A DNA stretch of 64,000 nt from Streptomyces sp. NBC_00273 (GTDB lineage: Bacteria > Actinomycetota > Actinomycetes > Streptomycetales > Streptomycetaceae): the NCBI RefSeq assembly GCF_036178145.1, contig NZ_CP108067.1:4836001-4900000 (forward strand). Reading direction: 5' to 3'. The notes beneath the pieces were generated by a model, which did no database searches, was not told the origin of the DNA, and was given only the letters and a program-made list of their open reading frames with translations. Both the position numbers and the translations under genes were made by a program. Positions 15,898 through 23,902 of the stretch are shown here, one piece after another (positions within the stretch are counted from its first letter, which is position 1; every line of letters begins with the position of its first letter).

Positions 15898-18201
15898 ATG
15901 GGAAAGAAGCGCTCGGGCGGCGGGCTCACGGGGAGCCAGCAGGCCGCCAAGTTCCTCGGAGTGTCCGTCCTCTCCGGGGTTGTACTGGCCGGCATGGCGA
16001 TTCCGGCCGCAGGCGCCCTGGGCCTGGCGGCCAAGGGGACGGTCGAGGGGTTCGATGAGATCCCGGCCAATCTCAAGACTCCGCCGCTGAGTCAGCGGAC
16101 CACGATTCTGGACGCCGAGGGTGTCTCGATCGCCACCATCTATTCGCGCGACCGTCAAGTGGTCCCGCTCACGGCGATCTCCCCGTACATGCAGAAGGCG
16201 ATCGTCGCCATCGAGGACTCGCGTTTCTACGAGCACGGCGCGGTCGACCTCAAGGGCATCCTGCGCGCGGTCAACCGCAACGCACAGGAGGGCGGCGCCG
16301 CACAGGGCGCCTCCACCCTCACCCAGCAGTACGTGAAGAACGTGTTCGTCGAAGAGGCCGGCGACGACGAGACCAAGGTGCGCGAGGCCCAGGAGAAGAG
16401 CCTCGGCCGCAAGATCCGCGAGTTGAAGTACTCGATCCAGGTCGAGGAGGAGCTCGGGAAGAAGAAGATCCTCGAGAACTACCTCAACATCACCTACTTC
16501 GGGCAGCAGGCGTACGGAATCGAATCCGCCGCCCAGCGCTACTTCAGCAAGCCGGCCAAGGACCTGACGCTGGAGGAGTCCGCACTGCTCGCGGGCGTCG
16601 TGCAGTCGCCGAGCCGGTACGACCCGGTGAACGACGCGCAGGAGGCGACGAAGCGCCGCAACGTCGTCCTGCAGCGGATGGCCGACACCAAGGACGTCTC
16701 GCAGGCGGAGGCGGACGCGGCGAAGGCGAAGCCGGTCACCCTCAAGGTGACCAAGCCGAAGAACGGCTGCATCACCGCCGTCAAGGGCGCGGGCTTCTTC
16801 TGCGACTACGTGCGCAACTCCTTCCTGACGGACCCGGCCTTCGGCAAGACGCGCGAGGAGCGGGCGAAGATCTGGAACCAGGGCGGCCTGACGGTACGCA
16901 CCACCCTGGACCCCCAGTCACAGGACGCGGCCAACGAGTCGATCAAGGACCACGTCTACCAGGAGGACTCGATCGCGACGGCCGTGACCATGGTCCAGCC
17001 GGGCACCGGCCGGGTGCTGGCGATGGGTCAGTCCAAGCCGTACGGCTTCGGGAAGAACGAGACGCAGATCAACTACTCCGTGGACAAGCGGATGGGCGGC
17101 TCGAACTTCGGCTTCCAGGTCGGCTCGACCTTCAAGCCGTTCATCGCGGCGGCCGCCATAGAGCGGGGCATGCCGCCGACCAAGGTGTACCAGGCGCCGA
17201 ACAAGATCGACTATCCGACGCCGATCCCCAAGTGCGACGGCACGCAGTGGCTGAACCTGCCGATCGACGGCAAGATCCAGACGGCGAAGAACGAGACCGA
17301 GGACGAGATCGGTCCGTACGCGCTGCGGACGGCGATGGAGAAGTCCATCAACACGTACTTCGTCGAGATGATCGGCGAGATCGGCCTCTGCCCGGTGACG
17401 GAGATGACGCAGAAGCTCGGCGTGGTCCCGGCCGACGGCTCCAAGCTCCCCGAGGCCCCGTCGATCGCCCTCGGCTCCGCCGAGCTCTCCCCGCTGACGA
17501 TGGCCAACGCGTACGCGACCTTCGCCAACCGCGGTGTCTACTGCACGCCCGTCGCCATCGAGTCGATCACCGACGCGCACGGCAAGGCGCTCGCCGTGCC
17601 GAAGTCCAAGTGCGACCGGGCGATGGCCACCGAGACGGCCGACACCATCAACACCCTGCTGCGCGGAGTGGTCGACTCCGGTACCGGTGAGCGGGCCGGT
17701 CTGAGCGACCGCGACAGCGCCGGCAAGACCGGTACGACGGACTCCCGCTACAACGCCTGGTTCGTCGGCTACACGCCGAACGTCTCCGGCGCGGTGTGGG
17801 TCGGCTCGGGTGGCGCGAAGAAGATCACGATGGAGAACATCGTGATCGGCGGCAAGCCCTTCGACAAGGTCTTCGGCGGCGGCCTGCCCGGCCCGATCTG
17901 GAAGGACGCGGTCAGCGGCGCGCTCTCCGGCCGCGAGTCGGGGAACTTCGTCACGGTCGGCATCCCGGAGCCGACCGTCCCCTCCGGCGGCCCGCGCGGC
18001 AACAAGCCGACCACGCCCCCGACCCGGACCGGCAAGCCCGGCGGTGACGGCAAGCCCGGCGGCCGGCCCGGCGGTCAGACCGGCGGGAACCACGGGGGTG
18101 CCACGGGCGCCACGGGCGACGTCCAGCCGCAGCCCCCGTTCCCCGGGATCTCGATCGACCCGAACACCGCCGGAGTGATCGGCGGCCGCGACGACCAGTA
18201 G
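15898..18201 (+). CDS. class A penicillin-binding protein (glycosyltransferase/transpeptidase)
   Basis: A 767-residue bifunctional peptidoglycan synthase. A short cytoplasmic N-terminus leads to a membrane anchor (about 20-45), then a GT51 domain with IEDSRFYEHGAVDLKG (catalytic Glu E106) and STLTQQYVKN. The transpeptidase domain carries S410-x-x-K413 (GSTFKPF), S483-I-N and K610-T-G (GKTGTTD). The C-terminal roughly 70 residues are Gly/Pro/Thr-rich and probably disordered in the wall space. It builds cell wall at the membrane surface. It is the only rightward gene between the IS and the strong terminator at 18221. Confidence 0.95.
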   Translation: MGKKRSGGGLTGSQQAAKFLGVSVLSGVVLAGMAIPAAGALGLAAKGTVEGFDEIPANLKTPPLSQRTTILDAEGVSIATIYSRDRQVVPLTAISPYMQKAIVAIEDSRFYEHGAVDLKGILRAVNRNAQEGGAAQGASTLTQQYVKNVFVEEAGDDETKVREAQEKSLGRKIRELKYSIQVEEELGKKKILENYLNITYFGQQAYGIESAAQRYFSKPAKDLTLEESALLAGVVQSPSRYDPVNDAQEATKRRNVVLQRMADTKDVSQAEADAAKAKPVTLKVTKPKNGCITAVKGAGFFCDYVRNSFLTDPAFGKTREERAKIWNQGGLTVRTTLDPQSQDAANESIKDHVYQEDSIATAVTMVQPGTGRVLAMGQSKPYGFGKNETQINYSVDKRMGGSNFGFQVGSTFKPFIAAAAIERGMPPTKVYQAPNKIDYPTPIPKCDGTQWLNLPIDGKIQTAKNETEDEIGPYALRTAMEKSINTYFVEMIGEIGLCPVTEMTQKLGVVPADGSKLPEAPSIALGSAELSPLTMANAYATFANRGVYCTPVAIESITDAHGKALAVPKSKCDRAMATETADTINTLLRGVVDSGTGERAGLSDRDSAGKTGTTDSRYNAWFVGYTPNVSGAVWVGSGGAKKITMENIVIGGKPFDKVFGGGLPGPIWKDAVSGALSGRESGNFVTVGIPEPTVPSGGPRGNKPTTPPTRTGKPGGDGKPGGRPGGQTGGNHGGATGATGDVQPQPPFPGISIDPNTAGVIGGRDDQ

Positions 18202-18220
18202 CGGTCGACGCACAGCGCGA

Positions 18221-18268
18221 AAAAGGGGGAGGGCCCCGGCCGACACCGGCCGGGGCCCTCCCCCTTTT
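18221..18268. terminator. strong bidirectional terminator between pbp and yqeY-like gene
   Basis: A perfect 22-bp stem (left arm 18221-18242 starting AAAAGGGGGAGGG, right arm 18247-18268) with a 4-nt ACAC loop. The A-tract on one side and T-tract on the other let it stop the convergent pbp and YqeY transcripts in both directions. Confidence 0.92.
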
Positions 18269-18290
18269 CGTTCTTTTTCGCTCCGCGGTC

Positions 18291-18752
18291 CTACGAGAGC
18301 TGCTGCTTGACGACGGCGGCGACCCGCCCGCCCTCCGCCAGCCCGGCGACCTTCGGGTTCACGATCTTCATGACGGCGCCCATGGCCCGCGGCCCCTCGG
18401 CACCCGCGGCCTTGGCCTCCTCGACGGCCGCCGCCACGATCGCCACGAGCTCGTCGTCGCTGAGCTGCTTGGGCAGGTACGTGTCGAGGAACTCGCCCTC
18501 CGCGGTCTCGCGCGCGGCCTGCTCGGGACGGCCGCCCTGGGCGAAGGCCTCCGCGGCCTCGCGGCGCTTCTTCGCCTCCTTGGCGATCACCTTGAGGACT
18601 TCCTCGTCGGAGAGCACACGTGCCTCCTTGCCCGCGACCTCCTCCTTGGTGATGGCGGAGAGGGTCAGGCGCAGCGTGGACGAGTGCAGCTCGTCGCGCG
18701 CCCTGATGGCGGTCGTGAGGTCTTCCTGGAGCTTGGCCTTGAGCGTGGTCAT
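18291..18752 (-). CDS. GatB/YqeY-domain protein
   Basis: A 153-residue helical protein of the YqeY family, which shares the tRNA-binding tail domain of GatB. Diagnostic segments are MTTLKAKLQEDLTTAIRARDELHSSTLRL, TYLPKQLSDDEL and MGAVMKIVNPKVAG. Function is unproven; a tRNA-linked amidotransferase-related role is suggested by the domain. The ATG at 18752 is not preceded by a Shine-Dalgarno, and CAGACT lies 7 nt upstream. It converges on pbp across the strong terminator and is divergent from the phosphoesterase gene. Confidence 0.92.
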   Translation of the reverse strand: MTTLKAKLQEDLTTAIRARDELHSSTLRLTLSAITKEEVAGKEARVLSDEEVLKVIAKEAKKRREAAEAFAQGGRPEQAARETAEGEFLDTYLPKQLSDDELVAIVAAAVEEAKAAGAEGPRAMGAVMKIVNPKVAGLAEGGRVAAVVKQQLS

Positions 18753-18820
18753 GCAGGTGAGTCTGCCAGGTGCGGGGGCAGTGGCGCTCACCTGTTTTCC
18801 GGGTCTGAGACGATGGGTCC

Positions 18821-19759
18821 ATGCGTGCGCGTTACGGAGTACCCCTGAAGGCGGCTGCCGGAATCGCTGCGGTGGGGGCCGCAGGTGTGGCCTATGCCGC
18901 CGGTTTCGAGGCGCGGTCCTTCCGCCTGCGCCGGGTCACGGTGCCTGTCCTTCCCCAGGGGATGCGCCCGCTGCGCGTGCTCCAGGTGTCCGACATCCAC
19001 ATGGTCGGCGGACAGCGCAAGAAACGTGCCTGGCTGCAGTCCCTGGCCGGCCTGCGCCCCGACTTCGTCGTGAACACCGGCGACAACCTCTCCGACACCG
19101 AAGGCATCCCCGAGCTGCTCGACGCGCTGGGCCCCCTGATGTCGTTCCCGGGTGTGTACGTCTTCGGGTCGAACGACTACTACGGGCCGCGGCTGCGCAA
19201 CCCCGGGCGCTACCTGATCGAGCGGACCCAGGGCCGGCACGGGCTGAACGGCAACAAGCCGGTCGTCGGTGCCGTCCACAACCCGTGGGAGGAGATGCGG
19301 GACGCCTTCGACGCGGCCGGCTGGCTGAACCTCACCAACACCCGGGCGCGGCTGAAGTTGGACGGCCTGGAGCTGGCCTTCACCGGGCTCGACGACCCGC
19401 ACATCAAGCGGGACCGCTACGCGAGCGTCGCCGGCGGCCCGGAGGCGGACGCGGACTTCTCGATGGCAGTGGTGCACGCCCCGTACCTGCGCGTCCTGGA
19501 GTCCTTCACGGCCGACCGGTACCCGCTGATCCTCGCCGGCCACACCCACGGCGGACAGCTGTGCATCCCCTTCTACGGGGCGCTCGTCACCAACTGCGAT
19601 CTGGACACGAAGCGGGTGAAGGGGCTCTCCACGCACGAGGCGGCCGGCAATCGGGCGTACCTGCACGTCTCGGCCGGCTGCGGCACCAACCGGTTCACCC
19701 CGGTCCGCTTCGCGTGCCCGCCGGAGGCGACGCTCCTGACGCTCACCCCGAAGGGGTAA
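18821..19759 (+). CDS. calcineurin-like metallophosphoesterase, membrane-anchored
   Basis: A 312-residue YkuE/YaeI-type phosphoesterase. An N-terminal hydrophobic helix (about 8-27) could anchor it or serve as a signal. The metal-binding motifs are VSDIHM (D-x-H), NTGDN, GSND (in place of the usual GNHD) and AGHTHGGQ. Related proteins cleave UDP-diacylglucosamine or other membrane phosphodiesters; the substrate here is unknown. The last stop is 12 nt before the next gene, so the two may be co-transcribed despite a separate -10 element. Confidence 0.9.
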   Translation: MRARYGVPLKAAAGIAAVGAAGVAYAAGFEARSFRLRRVTVPVLPQGMRPLRVLQVSDIHMVGGQRKKRAWLQSLAGLRPDFVVNTGDNLSDTEGIPELLDALGPLMSFPGVYVFGSNDYYGPRLRNPGRYLIERTQGRHGLNGNKPVVGAVHNPWEEMRDAFDAAGWLNLTNTRARLKLDGLELAFTGLDDPHIKRDRYASVAGGPEADADFSMAVVHAPYLRVLESFTADRYPLILAGHTHGGQLCIPFYGALVTNCDLDTKRVKGLSTHEAAGNRAYLHVSAGCGTNRFTPVRFACPPEATLLTLTPKG

Positions 19760-19765
19760 TACGCT
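19760..19765 (+). promoter_or_regulatory. predicted -10 (TACGCT) for the Pr6Pr-like membrane gene
   Basis: TACGCT begins directly after the stop codon of the phosphoesterase and ends 6 nt before the ATG at 19772. This would give the membrane gene its own leaderless transcript. Confidence 0.4.
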
Positions 19766-19771
19766 GCCGGG

Positions 19772-20479
19772 ATGACCACCCCGTCGCACCTCGTCCCGGT
19801 GGTGTTCCGTGGCCTGATCGCCGCGGCGGCCGTGGTGGGGGTGGGCATCGACTGCGCGTACGGCAGCGTGCCCGTCGTCCTGAGCTACTTCACGATCTGG
19901 ACGAACATCCTGGTCGCGGTCGTCCTCGGTCTGTCCGCCGCGCGCGCCTGGCGGCGCCGGCCCGACGTCGCTCCCCTCTACCGGGGCGGGGTCCTCCTCT
20001 TCATCCTGATCACCGGGCTCGTCTTCCACCTGGTTCTCGCCAACCCCTCCAGCCCCTTCAACGTGGTCGCGGACCTCGACAAGCTGACCGGCGCGAGGGC
20101 CGTGGCCAACCAGCTCCTCCACACGGTCACCCCGGCCGGCGCCCTCCTGGACTTCCTCCTCCTGACTACCCCGCGCACCCTGCGCCCGCGCCACGCCGCC
20201 CTGTGGCTGGCCTACCCGTTGGCGTACGTGACCTTCGCGCTGCTCCGCGGCGCCCTCCTGGCCCCCGGCACCGCGCGCCGGTACACGTACCCCTTCATCG
20301 ACGCAGCCCGGTACGGCTACGCCCACGTGGCCCTGAACGCGCTGGTCCTGGGCGCGGCCTTCTACGCACTCGGCCTCGCCCTGATCACGGCGGACCGCTT
20401 CCGCCCGACGCCTTCCCTGGCCCCGCGCCCACTCCGCGAAAACCGGATTTCGTCTCCGGCGAGAGGTCCGCTAAAGTAA
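19772..20479 (+). CDS. Pr6Pr-family integral membrane protein
   Basis: A 235-residue polytopic membrane protein with six predicted helices (about 8-28, 40-58, 69-88, 112-130, 143-160, 186-206). The [14 protein letters not shown] segment and the later [13 protein letters not shown] match the Pr6Pr/FAR-17a-like membrane family (a 'T-W-T-N' motif in helix 2). Family function in bacteria is not established. The C-terminal 30 residues are basic and Pro-rich. It ends 39 nt before tRNA-Pro. Confidence 0.8.
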   Translation: MTTPSHLVPVVFRGLIAAAAVVGVGIDCAYGSVPVVLSYFTIWTNILVAVVLGLSAARAWRRRPDVAPLYRGGVLLFILITGLVFHLVLANPSSPFNVVADLDKLTGARAVANQLLHTVTPAGALLDFLLLTTPRTLRPRHAALWLAYPLAYVTFALLRGALLAPGTARRYTYPFIDAARYGYAHVALNALVLGAAFYALGLALITADRFRPTPSLAPRPLRENRISSPARGPLK

Positions 20480-20518
20480 TCGATGTCGCCAGGACAGCAA
20501 GTGCTGCAAGGCGGCGAT

Positions 20519-20592
20519 CGGGGTGTAGCGCAGCTTGGCAGCGCGCTTCGTTCGGGACGAAGAGGTCGTGGGTTCAAATCCCGCCACCCCGA
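20519..20592 (+). tRNA. tRNA-Pro (anticodon CGG)
   Basis: A complete cloverleaf. Acceptor CGGGGTG pairs with CACCCCG. The D arm is GCGC/GCGC, and the anticodon stem CTTCG/CGAAG encloses the loop TTCGGGA (anticodon CGG, reads CCG). The T arm is GTGGG-TTCAAAT-CCCGC, with discriminator A. CCA is not encoded. CCG is a very frequently used proline codon in this GC-rich genome. Confidence 0.97.
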
Positions 20593-20603
20593 CAGAGTAA
20601 GAC

Positions 20604-20643
20604 CAGGTCAGCCACCTACCAATATTGGTAGGTGGCTGACCTG
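20604..20643 (+). terminator. 40-bp perfect palindrome after tRNA-Pro
   Basis: A loop-less perfect inverted repeat (each arm 20 nt, left arm starting CAGGTCAGCCACC, centre AAT/ATT at 20623/20624) followed by TTTGTG. Its position 12 nt downstream of the tRNA makes it the likely tRNA terminator. Such long symmetry is unusual for a plain terminator. Confidence 0.75.
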
Positions 20644-20707
20644 TTTGTGCTGGACCCGCTGGGTACGGAATCCGAAGGGGCCTCCGATCGGTCGAGGGAG
20701 TGTCGGA

Positions 20708-21178
20708 ATGGCTTATGTGCTGCAAGCCGTGATCGCCGGAGACGAGCTGCTCCGTGATGCTTTGCGGGACCTGCCCGCGGCCAAGGTGGCGCCCCTCAGC
20801 CAGGGCCTGTCGCTGGCGCCGATGACCAGCGCGTTGTTCGATGCCGTCGCGGACGGAACCGACGTGGACCATTTGGGGTTCTGGCGCCTCCCGGGAGGCT
20901 TCGACCGGCTCCTCGCCGACTGGTCGACCGCCGGGCCGCTGGCCTACGTGGAAGCCGAGTACTTCGGTGGCGTGGGCGAGCAGCACGCTGCGGTCTGGGC
21001 CGGCGGAGCCATCGTGCTGGGACCGCTCCACGTGCACGAGGGCCAGCCGACACCGCCTGCCGGCAGCCCGATCTCGCAGGCCCTGCGGCGGCTGGGCCTG
21101 CTGACGATCGGTGCAGAAGACGAGTTCTCGGCGGCGGGCCTGGTCCGGCATCGCCACAGTGGGGGATGGATCGCCTGA
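20708..21178 (+). CDS. hypothetical protein
   Basis: A 156-residue soluble protein starting MAYVLQAVIAG, with mixed alpha/beta composition and the hydrophobic stretch EQHAAVWAGGAIVLGPLHV. No catalytic motif is recognised, but family-wide features (AEYFGGVGEQHAAVW, then ISQALRRLGL) are of a kind repeatedly annotated as 'hypothetical' in Streptomyces. The ATG at 20708 is preceded by GAGGGAG at 7 nt spacing, a good ribosome-binding site. It lies between tRNA-Pro and a Cys-rich unknown gene on the same strand. Function unknown. Confidence 0.8.
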   Translation: MAYVLQAVIAGDELLRDALRDLPAAKVAPLSQGLSLAPMTSALFDAVADGTDVDHLGFWRLPGGFDRLLADWSTAGPLAYVEAEYFGGVGEQHAAVWAGGAIVLGPLHVHEGQPTPPAGSPISQALRRLGLLTIGAEDEFSAAGLVRHRHSGGWIA

Positions 21179-21281
21179 GCGATGGCTTCCGGATTCCCGC
21201 ATGGTCGGGCAAGTTCCGCGCTCCGCCCGCGGGTTGTGCCCGTGCCGATCTGAGTGACCTACCCGATGAACGAGGTGCCCG

Positions 21282-21740
21282 ATGACGGTCTTCCAGTGCC
21301 GTGGCTGCCTCCGTGCGGTGACGCCGGCCGTCACCGAGCGACCCCTGCCGGACCCGCATACGGATGACGGGTGGTACCGGCCGGAGGCCGGGCCCACCGA
21401 TGCGAACGGTCACTGCGACCGGCCGATCGTGCGGATGGCCCCGGGGACGTTCGCCGTCGACCCCGATCCTTCCGGCCCGCCGTACGTACTGGACGAGTCG
21501 TCCGGCCTGCTCGTCGAATCCGGTCCGAGCCGCACCGTCGTGCTCAACCCCGGCGACGGCATCGGCCTGGAGGAGCACCCGGACGTCGCGATGCGCCGCG
21601 GCTACTGCTGTGGGATGGACGGCGAATGGGGGCCCAACCTGGTCTGCAGGTGCGGGGCGGTCATCGCCACCGTCCATTCGGACTGCTATCAGGTCCAGGA
21701 GCTGAGGCTGCAGCCGGGCGCCGTCGAACGCTCCGATTGA
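21282..21740 (+). CDS. Cys-rich hypothetical protein, probable zinc-binding
   Basis: A 152-residue protein with two CxxC-like groups: FQCRGCLRAVTP at the N-terminus and GYCCGMDGE...LVCRCGAVIATVHSDCYQ near the C-terminus. The spacing suggests one or two zinc ribbons. A middle region rich in Pro, Asp and Gly (DPDPSGPPYVLDESSG) looks like a beta-strand/loop segment. No family can be named. The start follows GAGGTG. It is unlinked to any characterised operon and could be a small regulatory or accessory protein. Confidence 0.75.
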   Translation: MTVFQCRGCLRAVTPAVTERPLPDPHTDDGWYRPEAGPTDANGHCDRPIVRMAPGTFAVDPDPSGPPYVLDESSGLLVESGPSRTVVLNPGDGIGLEEHPDVAMRRGYCCGMDGEWGPNLVCRCGAVIATVHSDCYQVQELRLQPGAVERSD

Positions 21741-21765
21741 CCGGGCTTCCCCGCGGCGTGCGGGG

Positions 21766-22365
21766 TCACCTCTCCGCCTTCGGCGCCGTCGCCGGCGAGA
21801 AGAGGAACGAGAACCGCTCCATCACGTTCCTGCGCTGCGTGTTGTGGAAGGCGGCGATGCGCCAGGTGCCGTCCGGGTCGCGGACCAAGGTGTACGTCTG
21901 GACCTTGGAGAGCTCGGTGGGGCCGGGCTTCGCACCCGTGTAGTCGTCGCCGCGGCCGGTCAGGACGGCGGCGTCGGCTCCTAGGAAGCGCAGGTCGAGG
22001 AAGGTCGCCGCGAGTTCGGTGCCTTTGACGAAGTCCTTGAAGAGCGCGCGGTGGCCCTCGGTGATGTCGGAGCGGCCCTCGTAGTGACTGCCGACGTAGG
22101 TGGTGTAGGTGGCGTTCTCGGTGAACTGTCGGCCGTACGCGTCCGCGTCGCCGCGGGCCCAGGCGGTGGTGAGGGCGTCAATGGTGGCGCAGATCGCCTC
22201 GCCGTCGGCGCGGTTCGCGCCCGCCGGTATGACGTCGGCGCAGGTTTCCGTGCCGGTGCGGCGGACGTCGGAGGTGGTGTCGAGGTAGAGGTACGCGCCG
22301 CCGGCGCCGAGGGCGAGGAGGGCGGCGGTGACGAGGGCGGCGCGCTTGAGGATCTTGGTGTTCAC
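21766..22365 (-). CDS. SgcJ/EcaC-family (NTF2-like) secreted or anchored protein
   Basis: A 199-residue protein. The N-terminal signal/anchor (KRAALVTAALLALGAGGAYLYL, about 7-28) precedes an NTF2-like domain of the SgcJ/EcaC type (ICATIDALTTAWARGDADAYGRQFTENATYTTYVGSHYEGR, then VQTYTLVRDPDGTWRIAAFHNTQ). Members are annotated as oxidoreductases or have no demonstrated activity. The membrane leader is unusual for this family and places the domain outside the cell. GTG start. It is divergent from a MarR regulator across a palindromic operator, so it is probably that regulator's target. Confidence 0.85.
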   Translation of the reverse strand: MNTKILKRAALVTAALLALGAGGAYLYLDTTSDVRRTGTETCADVIPAGANRADGEAICATIDALTTAWARGDADAYGRQFTENATYTTYVGSHYEGRSDITEGHRALFKDFVKGTELAATFLDLRFLGADAAVLTGRGDDYTGAKPGPTELSKVQTYTLVRDPDGTWRIAAFHNTQRRNVMERFSFLFSPATAPKAER

Positions 22366-22447
22366 GGGGTGCCTCTCGGTCTAGGGCACGAGCGGATGAC
22401 GGCCGCCGCCGCGTTGATTACACTGACGCAGCAACTGCACGCATGCA

Positions 22448-22469
22448 TTATCTGCACGTGTGCAGATAA
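22448..22469. promoter_or_regulatory. palindromic operator between SgcJ-like gene and marR
   Basis: Perfect half-sites TTATCTGCAC and GTGCAGATAA separated by 2 nt, centred 33 nt before the MarR start in the 126-bp divergent region. MarR dimers bind symmetrical sites of this length, so it is the probable autoregulatory site. A neighbouring GCATGCAT repeat lies just upstream. Confidence 0.75.
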
Positions 22470-22491
22470 ATGACAAGGGGAAGGGTTCGCG

Positions 22492-22962
22492 ATGGCGGAG
22501 CAGGACGACCGGCGGGCGGTCTTTCGGGGCTACGTCGACGCCGTGGGGCTGCACGGCATGGCGGGCGCGGAGGCGGCCGGCCTCCAGGCGTCCGAGTGGT
22601 ACGCGCTCAGCCGGATCACCCTGGCAGGCGGGCTCACCTCCGGCGAGCTCGCGGCCGGGACCGGCCTCACGACGGGGGCGACGACGCGGCTGATCGACCG
22701 GCTGGAGCGTGCGGGGTACGCGCGACGCACCGCCGACCCGGCCGACCGGCGCAAGGTCGTGGTAGAGGCCGTGCCCGGAGCGCTGGCGCAGGTCGAGGCC
22801 GCCGTGGGGCCGGCCCGGAAGCGGATCGGCGAGGTGCTCGCCGGGTACTCGCCGGAGCAGCAGGAGTTGCTGTTCGACTACTTCAGGCGCGCGGCCCCCG
22901 CGTTCCGGGAGGCGACGGAGGAGATCCGGTCGGCGACGCTGGAGCGCAAGGAGAGCCGGTAG
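22492..22962 (+). CDS. MarR-family transcriptional regulator
   Basis: A 156-residue winged-helix regulator. The HTH TSGELAAGTGLTTGATTRLIDRLERAGYARR (about 44-74) is followed by the wing DPADRRKVVVEAVP, the classic MarR DPxDRR motif, and flanking dimerisation helices. It probably represses the divergent SgcJ-like gene and itself through the palindrome at 22448. Its ligand is unknown. ATG with GGGGAAGGG upstream. Confidence 0.93.
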   Translation: MAEQDDRRAVFRGYVDAVGLHGMAGAEAAGLQASEWYALSRITLAGGLTSGELAAGTGLTTGATTRLIDRLERAGYARRTADPADRRKVVVEAVPGALAQVEAAVGPARKRIGEVLAGYSPEQQELLFDYFRRAAPAFREATEEIRSATLERKESR

Positions 22963-22971
22963 CCGCCGCCG

Positions 22972-23250
22972 TCAGTAGGGGCGGGGGGACATGATGTGCG
23001 GCTCGATGGCCGGGGCCTCGAAGATGCAGCGGGGTACGCCCGGCCCGGGTGTCGCGCGGACGGAGACCTGTGTCGGTGGATCCGTCGGCAGTTCGACGTG
23101 CACGGTCACGGGATGGTCGTCGTGCGTCGTGGCGTGTCCGGTCTCCTTGCCGTCGACCAGTACCTCCACGACGGCGGTGTGCCCGGTCTGGACCGTGGCG
23201 CTGACCGAATGTCCGTCGTGGTCGATGTGGAAGTGATGGCGCCGACCCAT
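22972..23250 (-). CDS. His-rich small hypothetical protein
   Basis: A 92-residue protein with a His-rich N-terminus (MGRRHHFHIDHDGHSVSATVQTGH) and a later HATTHDDHPVTVHV. This spacing could bind divalent metal, but no metal-regulator or chaperone family is recognised. Beta-strand-rich pattern (TAVVEVLVDGKETG). The ATG is preceded by GGGAGGCG. It is isolated on the minus strand between convergent marR and a minus-strand unknown gene. Function unknown. Confidence 0.75.
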   Translation of the reverse strand: MGRRHHFHIDHDGHSVSATVQTGHTAVVEVLVDGKETGHATTHDDHPVTVHVELPTDPPTQVSVRATPGPGVPRCIFEAPAIEPHIMSPRPY

Positions 23251-23325
23251 GAGATCGCCTCCCTGCGTTACCCCCTCACGACAAGCGTAGCCACGGCGGC
23301 GCGGGACGGCTCCTTCCCTGCCCGC

Positions 23326-23850
23326 TCACGGCTCCTCGGGGGCGGCAAGGGCAGCGAGGGCGGCGAGTTCCTCCCGGGCCAGGGCGAGGAAGGCCGCGGA
23401 GGGCCGGGCCTCCACGGCCCGCGCCCCGGCCAGGTCGTCGAGGTGGTCGAGGAGCGCGCCGAGGGTGGTGAAGGGGCCGACCGGGCGGAGCAGCCACAGG
23501 CGCCCCCGCGGGCGGGGCGGGAGCCCGAGCCCGGCGAGGGCCTCGTCGGCCTCCCGGTCGAGGTCCCGGAGGTCGGGCTCGGGCAGCGGGGCGCACTCCA
23601 CGCCGGTGATGTGGCCGTGGCCGTCGAGGGCGGTGTCCACCGCCCAGTGGGTGGACCGGTCCGGGATCCAGGTGCGGTCCGCGGGGGGCCAGACGTACGG
23701 GAGGAACACCCAGCGCAGGTCATCGGGGGCCGGCTCCCAGCCGAGCACCTCCAGCTCCCGCATCTCGGGCAACCGGTCCGGCTCCAGTTCGCTGCGGCCG
23801 GTGCGGCGCAGTGCGAGCGGGTGCGGCGTTCCGTCCTCGTCCCACGACAT
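23326..23850 (-). CDS. hypothetical protein
   Basis: A 174-residue protein (MSWDEDGTPHPLALRRTG...), Pro- and Trp-rich in the middle (LRWVFLPYVWPPADRTWIP) with an acidic helical C-terminus. It resembles unknown cytosolic actinobacterial proteins, but no domain is recognised. The frame is supported by GC-rich third positions and by the TAACGT hexamer 6 nt before the ATG at 23850. It lies downstream of the HD/deaminase pair on the same strand. Confidence 0.7.
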   Translation of the reverse strand: MSWDEDGTPHPLALRRTGRSELEPDRLPEMRELEVLGWEPAPDDLRWVFLPYVWPPADRTWIPDRSTHWAVDTALDGHGHITGVECAPLPEPDLRDLDREADEALAGLGLPPRPRGRLWLLRPVGPFTTLGALLDHLDDLAGARAVEARPSAAFLALAREELAALAALAAPEEP

Positions 23851-23856
23851 GCGGGC

Positions 23857-23862
23857 ACGTTA
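23857..23862 (-). promoter_or_regulatory. predicted -10 (TAACGT) for the 174-aa hypothetical gene
   Basis: TAACGT on the minus strand is 6 nt from the ATG at 23850 with no Shine-Dalgarno, fitting a leaderless start. Confidence 0.4.
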
Positions 23863-23902
23863 TCCGACACGGTGACCGATATGTGTGACCTCCGCGTACG
23901 GG

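Noticed and set aside
16918..18822. Long antisense open frame across pbp
   Set aside because: It is a GC-rich shadow of the pbp reading frame. The pbp motifs (SxxK, SxN, KTG) identify the real gene.
20480..20718. tRNA-linked genomic island
   Set aside because: The palindrome next to tRNA-Pro looks like a terminator; no integrase gene or duplicated tRNA end is visible in the window.
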